Shown in pieces: positions 57,984 to 64,000 of a stretch of 64,000 nt of DNA. How positions within the stretch are numbered: the first letter of the stretch is position 1; every line of letters starts with the position of its first letter. The notes beneath the pieces were generated by a model. That model was not told the DNA's origin, did no database searches, and worked only from the letters and a program-made list of their open reading frames with translations. The stretch covers positions 1 to 64,000 of the forward strand of contig JAENRP010000029.1 in the NCBI GenBank assembly GCA_024741835.1, in the 5' to 3' direction. A program made the position numbers and the translations under genes. Source of the stretch: Diplocarpon mali (taxonomy: Eukaryota > Ascomycota > Leotiomycetes > Helotiales > Drepanopezizaceae).

Positions 57984-59002
57984 TTAGTGCGACTCTGTAG
58001 ACACGGCTGGGGTGACACACAGGTGACTCTCGTAGAACTGGAGCATCTTCTGAGGGCATCGCTTGTAAACCTGAGCCAGAGGATGTTGAGTCTTGTGTCC
58101 GCTCTTCCAGGTCAGGTAGACGACGACGTTATTGTCGGTCCCTTCGCAGGCGTCAATGGCAACCACGGAATCTTCCCAGCTTCCGGTCGGTGGCTTGAAC
58201 TCGGCATAGGAGTAGCTCGCCGGTGGAGTCGAATCCGCAGGGTGGCCCTTGCTCTTGCGTCCTCTCTTGGAGGATCCATTGGGGGCCTCTCCGGTGCTGC
58301 CTCGGCCACGCTTCTTGCCTTTCTTTGCTTCGGCCCGGGCCTTCTTCTCTTCCCATAGCGCCAGGATCCCCTCCCTGCCTCCCACCGTCTCGAGGTACTC
58401 GCCCAGGATCTCCTCGGCGGTTTCGCTAGACCACCATCAGCAGGGGAGGACTTGCGGGGGGCGTATGGGCTTTACAGGTTTGATTCTGGCTCCCAAGTCC
58501 GATCCGATTTCTTCTCGAAACCCGCCCACTTCACCTCGAACCGGAGCTCTCCGGTCTGCCCTGGTTTTAGCACGCGAGCAGCATGGTGCGACTGGCGCTC
58601 ACCTCTTCGTCCACGAGATGATTCGTGATCTTCTCTACGGTGTACCTGCGCAGTTGTTAGGAGAGATCATCCAGACGTCGCGAAGAACCTACTCGTCCTC
58701 TCCAAGCTCCTCGTCCTCGTCTTCGTCCTCATCGTTGTTATTGTCGGATTCGGGAGCAGGATCAGACTCTTCGACTGGCGTCTTGGAATTGAGCCTCGCT
58801 TTATTCTCCTGCTTGGCCCTCGCTGGCGCGGGGGAGGGAGCCCCGTAATCGTTGCTGCTCACCTCGGAGACTTCATCGTCGGCGATTTCTGCGCGAGATC
58901 AGCGGATGTTCCGGTAGGAAGCTCTTGTCGCCATGCTATTCAGATGGCAGATCTCCACCCCGCAGTGAGATGTCGGTAAGTATGGCACTTACGAGGAGGC
59001 AT
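57984..59002 (-). CDS. HP1: Heterochromatin protein 1
   Basis: Minus-strand exons 59002-58993, 58888-58693, 58645-58603, 58555-58476 and 58425-57984 give 256 aa, close to Neurospora HP1 and Aspergillus HepA. HP1 reads H3K9 methylation and, in Neurospora, brings DNA methylation machinery to RIP-mutated DNA. An acidic N-terminus (DNNNDEDEDEDEELGEDE) leads to the chromodomain: EYTVEKITNHLVDEETGELRF, VKWAGF and RTWEPESNL, with aromatic cage residues Tyr, Trp and Trp/Phe present. A Lys/Arg-rich hinge (KKGKKRGRG) precedes the chromoshadow domain (SWEDSVVAIDACEG, VVVYLTWKSGHKTQHPLAQVYKRCPQKMLQFYESHL). The first exon is 10 nt (MPP). Splicing at GGCAG near 58556 was chosen because it alone keeps the chromodomain in frame. 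Confidence 0.95.
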
Positions 59003-60195
59003 GCTGTATAGCTTGGATTGAGTGTGGTCGTTGTCGAGGGGATGCCGGTGTTTGCGCCAACGACCACGTTGAGCCGAATGCAAAGGCGGCAAAGGAGAGA
59101 TGGCGAGAGACGTGTCGCGGCAACGTTGAGACGATCGATGGGTAATTGTTCAAGAGCCCCAACCGTGATAAGTACCCAAGGTGAGCCTTTGTTGTGATGG
59201 GAGGGAGCTATACGAGAGCGCGTAGCGCGATGTCAAGGCGGAGAGTTTGAAGTCATGTGACTTAGCGTGGTCTGCTTGTATCAGGTGCACTGTGGAGGCG
59301 CCATGGATGTCGCCGATGGAGGTTCCATTGTCGAGGAAAGATAACTGCTGCCCGGCCCTTCACGCAGAAGCTCTCGTGAATTCTCACGGTTGCAGAGTAT
59401 CTAGGCAGACAGCAGGTCGAGAGCTTCACTTCTTCCCAAGTCCCGAGCTATTTGTTCGGCCTATGAGGGACGCGTTGGGCCAAGAATGCCTTCACCTCGC
59501 TGGTGCTGCCTCGGGGCAGATGTGTTCCTTTTCAATAGCAGGCTTTATCCCGTCCGATTGCACGTGCTCAGAAGGAATATAGACGAGGATGCGCCAGAGA
59601 AATGGGAGTGAGCCTCTCACTGGGAGGGGGGGCCTCCTATCACCGCAAAACGTCGCTCCGTCGCCGAAAAGCTAGGAAGAGCCAGAGGGGAATTCCAGGG
59701 TGGTTCGGTCGCTCTCTTCCTCCATCCTTCTGCGCTTGGAGATTAGTTCCTGAGTACTCGTGCTTCACGTTCGGCTGTCTGTCTGTTGACTTGTTTTTGA
59801 TGGGTCAGACCCCGAGACCTCCTGGCTCGCTGCGCTCGACGGAGCTGTCTTGGTGTAGAAATATCTCTACGAATCCGCGTACAGGCCAAGGCGTCGCTGA
59901 GATGCGCAGCCTGGTGGCTTTTGATCGATTTGTCTCTACCGTGGCTCACTCCAGAGGCACCTAGCCTACCTTGACGTGGCGCTTCATCGTCCGTACAAAA
60001 TCTCGAGGTCGGGAGAAAATATGTAAAGCAGGTGCGACGTAGTTGATGGTAGAAGAACAGATATGCGTACGTAATTACATTCCAAAATGATACATGAGAA
60101 TGAGTAGCTCGCTTTCCAGCTCAAGTATGTAGATTCCAGCTCTCGTCTTGTATACCCGTCCCAATTCTCTCAATTCCAAAGCTGTCAAGAGGCGT
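59003..60195. other. Intergenic region
   Basis: About 1.2 kb between the HP1 start and the rhamnogalacturonase 3' end. No gene recognised. Confidence 0.5.
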
Positions 60196-62026
60196 CTAGT
60201 ACCCCCCGAGCAGTTTGATGGCAGGCGTCGCTCCCGGGAAGAAAGTAGTCGGGATATCCGGGATAGGAATCTCCGCCGCGATACCAAAATCTTTCTGGAG
60301 ATCATTCGCCATTTTGTCAGCGACGTAGCCAGCTCTGTACTCGATCAGCCAAAGTCACTCGAATCATATCAGCAGATGCGTACGGAGCAGTCGATTCCGT
60401 CTGCGTGACAGAGGCATAACCCCCACTGCCAGACGCCTTCAAACACCCACCCGACCCATAAGCATTACGGCATGTGTAGACGACATCCTTCCCTGTGTCG
60501 GTCCACATCTGGAAATCGGTGATGCTGAGGTCGGTACAGGGGACGGCATCAGGGCAGATGATCTTGAGAGGCCCGCGGGCCACGCCGTTGGCAGCGGTGC
60601 CTCTCCAGCCGGAAAAGGAGAGGCCGGAATAGAAGACTCCAGCGCCGGGGGCCGCCGACTTGGAGGCCCAGTACGAATCGAGATCCAAGCCGTAGGCGTT
60701 GGAATGGCCAATGAAGTTGCTGAAATTGCAGTTCTTGACCGTTCCGCTGCCGCCGTTGGACTTGATCATGAACATTTCTGTCGGGAGGTCAGTGGATCTT
60801 CCCCGGCCGGGTCTGGGAGCCTACGGTTGGATTGCCAAGTGTAGATGTTGCGGTATTCGATGTTGGAGATTACTGAGGATGTTAGTTGGTAAGCCGCCCA
60901 GGCCACACGAGGTCTTACCTGTGTCTGCCCCGAGAGAGCCCATGGCACTTCCGCCCGACCGGTTGCAGTAGATGTTCTCGATCAGCATGTTGCTGGCGGG
61001 ACTCTGTCGTTGCGGAATCAGCAAACTGCATGGGGGGGGGGGGGTCTCACTCATCGCCATCATATATCCAGGACCGGCCAGGCTCAGATGATCTCACCTT
61101 AACAGTGACACACTCGTCCTTGTTTGTAACCTCCACATCATGGACGTGTATGTTGCTGCCCCAGATATCGATGCCATCGAGACCGCCCTGGTTGCCGCCC
61201 CGGATGGCCATGTTGTAAATCTCCCCACTGTCGCACGTGTCCATCACGAAATGGAACGCGGGCGCTTCCTCTGATCAGCACCCAAGCGGAGCCTGTGATC
61301 AGGAGCTGGTTGTACGTACCATCGACGAGAGCAATGTCATGCACCGAAAACTGTTTGGCCTGGACCAGCCGCAGGATCCTCGCTCCGTAGGCGCCGTCTG
61401 TGGACTCGGGTCAGCATGGACGTCAAGCCCGCCCAGCCACTCGTCGTGTCGGCACCGCATTCAAGGGCGACAAACCTTTATGAAACTTATATCCGTAGCC
61501 CTGGATGGCTCCCTTGCTGGTACTGGAGAAGAGCTCGAAATCGGTCGTATGCAGGATCATGAGCATGTGGCCACCCGCCGTCCTGTGGACTCGTCAACGC
61601 CGCCCGCACTCCTGGAGGCATGGGCCATGAATACCCCGTGCGGTAGATGATACCATCCAGCTGCAGAGCCCACGCCGAACCGCCGCTCAACGAGACCCAG
61701 GTGCTCATCCCATAATCCCCTGGTGGGACGTAGACTGTCGGGCACGGCGCCATGTCAGCCACGCCATCTTCTTCTGCTGCGGCGACAGCAGCCAGGGAAA
61801 CACAGGGCGACTCACCAGTCCCTCCAGTCTTACAGTCTGCAAAGGCCTTGGTGATTGCCGGGCCGATGTCCGCCGCCTTGCTGGCAGAGCCGCCGTAATG
61901 GAGCACATTGCACACCTTCTGGGCCTTGGAGGCTCGCGAGGTCGTAGGGCCTACCGGACCAGAAAGCTGGGCGACGGCGAGGGAGGACAGGAGGAGAGTT
62001 GGGAGCAGCGGGGCGGTGAATCGCAT
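60196..62026 (-). CDS. rhgA: Secreted GH28 rhamnogalacturonase
   Basis: Nine minus-strand exons (62026-61816, 61734-61635, 61582-61476, 61397-61320, 61264-61098, 61003-60919, 60872-60825, 60777-60384, 60334-60196) give 442 aa, matching RhgA of Aspergillus (about 440). The enzyme cuts the rhamnose-galacturonate backbone of pectin by hydrolysis. A signal peptide ([20 protein letters not shown]) is followed by [11 protein letters not shown]. Parallel beta-helix landmarks are [49 protein letters not shown] and [12 protein letters not shown], then [24 protein letters not shown] and [16 protein letters not shown]. The acidic residues of the GH28 active site are in place in the IDIWG/NKDEC segments. 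Codons 1-2 bases across each splice all agree. It suggests plant biomass degradation; exact symbol by similarity only. Confidence 0.94.
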
Positions 62027-63574
62027 TTTGCCGGCAAAAGATGACTTGGCGGTGAGGGAGTGTGTACTGTGCAACGGTAGCGAGAGCCGAAGCGTGTAAA
62101 TAGATATATATATATATGTCAATCTCGAAAAGGAGGAATTATATGTCTAGGCATATATGAGCAATGAGCGATTTAGAAGGAGCGGCACGCCGGTGAAAAC
62201 CAAGGGGGGAGCGATTCCCACGAGAGAGATGTCTTCCAGAGAGACTTGGATCGATGCATTCCCGACCGGCTGGACCCGAGGACATATAAGGCGACAGCAG
62301 CAACAAGCCCAGCCAAGAGAGCGAAGCATCGGATGGCAGGTCTGGGCCGATGCTTGCTCGCCGCGTTTCGACGAGACGAATTCAGATGCGCGACGCGCCA
62401 ATCACCGTCGCCGCGACACAGCAAGGACGCCGCTGCAATCAAAGTGATACCGGCGTGTCGGAGGTGACGGCACCGCACGCCCCACGCCTCGCGAGATGTT
62501 GACGAGGTGCCTCGTGGGGACCTTGTTTACTCGAGATTGCGAGTGGAGAGCGTCGGCGGTCTTGCGGATGCGCACTCCCCCCCGAAATGCTCTGAACGAC
62601 TTTGCTCGCGGCATATCGCAGACACGGGGGAGGGGGAGGGGGGTGGCGGGGGAAACCTTCCCCCTGGTTGCGCTCCCCCTGCCAGGGAGAACCGCTTGTC
62701 GAACGGTTTCCGTCTTGACGACCCCGGTGCTTGCACGCGTACCGGCGCCGAGTGGAATGAACACCGACGATGCGGAAATTGTGAGGTGGGAGATGGGGTG
62801 GCAGCATGGCGACAGGACAGATGCTCGGCTTGGGGATTCCTCTGCCTATACCAATGGAAGCGTGCAGCCAGTCAATATCGAAAGTACGGGAGGCTCGATC
62901 ATTGGATCAGGAATCATCTTCACCGCGGAGCTCCGTGGCAAGTACAGACCAGTTGGCCGAACAAGAATATACCTCTTGCCGCGCAGAAACGAGGCTCAGA
63001 TCTATTCGTGTAGACCGGCTTTCGGAGAGCCCCAGGTCGACCCGCTCTCAACATTCCACAGCAGCATCGAGGCCCTGGCTTGGTGCCGAAGTCACGGCCA
63101 GAGGGTTTTGGTGAGATTAAAATTAGAATCCCAAGCTAAGGTTCAAGGGGGAGATCGGGAGACGAAACCACTCATCACAATCAAAGAGCCCGAGACCTGG
63201 ATACCCAAAGCTGAGATTCATATTCGTATCCCGTTCAGGGCCTGCCGCCCGCCCTGCGTGCCCCCCACTACAAACCCATGAAGAAAGGCAACCCATCCAG
63301 CCTTCGCCTTTCCGCTGCCCAAGGTGCTTGCAGAATTCTCCACACAAAGCCCTCAAATGCATATGAACTCAGGACAAGAGAAAGACAAAAAAAAAAAAAA
63401 GAAGAAAAAATAATCAAGGAAAAGGTTCGCACCACGCTCTGCTGCGCGCTTACAGGGTAGACAAAGGCAACGCAAATGTAAATGACTAATGCTTTTCTGC
63501 TCCTTCCACCTCGCACCCCAATATCTCCGTCAACCTCTCTCCCTACATTGCTTTCTGACACCCCGGAAGACGCT
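62027..63574. other. Upstream region of rhamnogalacturonase
   Basis: About 1.5 kb. A TATATATATATA tract at about 62102-62117 lies some 80 bp before the rhamnogalacturonase start and can serve as a TATA box on the minus strand. The rest has long open frames on both strands (for example 62496-63281) without protein motifs. Confidence 0.5.
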
Positions 63575-64000
63575 CTAATCCCAGTTCCCATTTCCGTGGG
63601 AGGAATAGCCATTACCATTCGAGCGACCTCCGCTGATACCTTCTTGGACGGCCTTCAAGACGAGATCCTTGGCCTGCTCGACACCCTCGGCACTGCCCAG
63701 GATTTCAATCGCCTCCCCGGCTTGATCGCGGGGGACGGTGATCTTGCAACCAGTGGCTTTGCGGATCTGGTTGACTTTGCTTCCACCCTGGCCGATGACA
63801 TAGCGGTAGGTGCTTGGGTCCGGCAGGACGAGGTAGCCGACGGTGGTGCTCTTCAAGGCGGACTCGATGGCCGCGGCGAGAGATGCTTTGGCTTTAGCGA
63901 CGTTGTCCGGGGAACCTCTCAGGATCCAGGGGATTTCGCCGTCAATAGCCGAGTCGGAACTGTTGAGAGTGTTCCAGCTGTGAGCGTCCATGTCGGAAGG
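63575..64000 (-). CDS. KH-domain protein, vigilin/Scp160-like (C-terminus)
   Basis: Partial: the minus-strand frame is open through the window edge, so only the last 142 residues are seen. The frame continues upstream of the Met at 63991, so that is not taken as the start. One complete KH domain is visible: GYLVLPDPSTYRYVIGQGGS with the GxxG loop (GQGG), then KVNQIRKATGCKITVPRD and IEILGSAEGVEQAKDLVLKAV. A preceding EIPWILRGSPDNVAKAKASL looks like the end of another, degenerate KH repeat. The Gly/Asn-rich tail ends in GNGNWD. Multi-KH Scp160/vigilin proteins bind mRNA and ribosomes at the ER. The length and number of other KH units are outside the window. Confidence 0.88.
   Translation of the reverse strand, partial: PSDMDAHSWNTLNSSDSAIDGEIPWILRGSPDNVAKAKASLAAAIESALKSTTVGYLVLPDPSTYRYVIGQGGSKVNQIRKATGCKITVPRDQAGEAIEILGSAEGVEQAKDLVLKAVQEGISGGRSNGNGYSSHGNGNWD

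Noticed and set aside
61583..61637. Apparent frameshift in the rhamnogalacturonase at a GGGG run
   Set aside because: Recounting shows the exon ends ACG GG and the donor is GTATTC, so the frame is intact.
62496..63281. 261-aa plus-strand ORF upstream of the KH gene
   Set aside because: No recognisable domain, competing long frames on both strands, and poor codon pattern; more likely chance in GC-rich DNA.
1..64000. tRNA, rRNA, CRISPR or secondary-metabolite cluster
   Set aside because: I found no tRNA arm signals, rRNA segments, spaced direct repeats, or PKS/NRPS/terpene enzymes. A short tRNA could still be missed by eye.

Overview
The window is nuclear DNA of a filamentous ascomycete (Pezizomycotina). 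The evidence is short introns (about 45-130 nt) with GTRNGT donors and CTNAC branch sites, a 256-aa HP1, an ERT1/AcuK-type Zn2Cys6 regulator, a Cdk1 carrying the PSTAIRE helix, a fungal GH28 rhamnogalacturonase, and repeat-induced point mutation (RIP) in a retrotransposon. I do not name a genus. All gene models were built by reading exon frames by hand. Every spliced model below closes in frame, but none was checked against transcripts or a database.

Region 1 (1-5527) is an AT-rich block made of one dead Ty1/Copia element on the minus strand. Its LTRs differ only by transitions, mostly CpA to TpA, and gag and reverse transcriptase can still be read through many stop codons. A primer site complementary to the anticodon half of initiator tRNA-Met adjoins the 5' LTR. 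A (TTTTTA)n and a (TTC)n tract separate this block from gene-rich DNA.

Region 2 (5.8-31 kb) holds: a DHA1-type MFS transporter (6138-8413, +); an ERT1/AcuK gluconeogenesis regulator (11837-14131, +) behind a long low-complexity leader; riboflavin kinase (14923-15648, +); a 60-aa membrane protein (17502-17684, +); Cdk1 (18617-19750, -) divergent from an AlkB-like dioxygenase (20264-21410, +); an amidase (21590-23953, +); a small putative mitochondrial protein (24642-25043, +); a fungal zinc-finger/coiled-coil protein (26141-28111, -); and ribosome biogenesis factor REI1 (28665-30415, -).

Region 3 (31-49 kb) holds: a Hul4-like HECT ligase with an N-terminal Cys cluster (31248-35311, +); a diverged saccharopine-dehydrogenase-like protein without its nucleotide-binding glycines (36319-38014, +); a sugar-transporter pseudogene (39151-41445, -); chaperonin subunit CCT5 (43596-45444, +); and a CCCH zinc-finger plus 2EXR protein (46791-48980, +).

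Region 4 (49-64 kb) is more GC-rich. It holds an alpha/beta-hydrolase-like protein (49839-51680, -) divergent from a GT32 glycosyltransferase (53867-55711, +) across a promoter dense in CACGTG boxes, then HP1 (57984-59002, -), a secreted rhamnogalacturonase (60196-62026, -), and the C-terminus of a vigilin/Scp160 KH protein cut by the window end (63575-64000, -).

Most genes are unrelated housekeeping genes and I see no biosynthetic cluster. The most unusual items are the RIP-scarred Copia element with embedded GC-rich dyad repeats, the CACGTG-dense divergent promoter, the diverged dehydrogenase-like protein, and the very small terminal exons. I did not find convincing evidence of a wholly new system.
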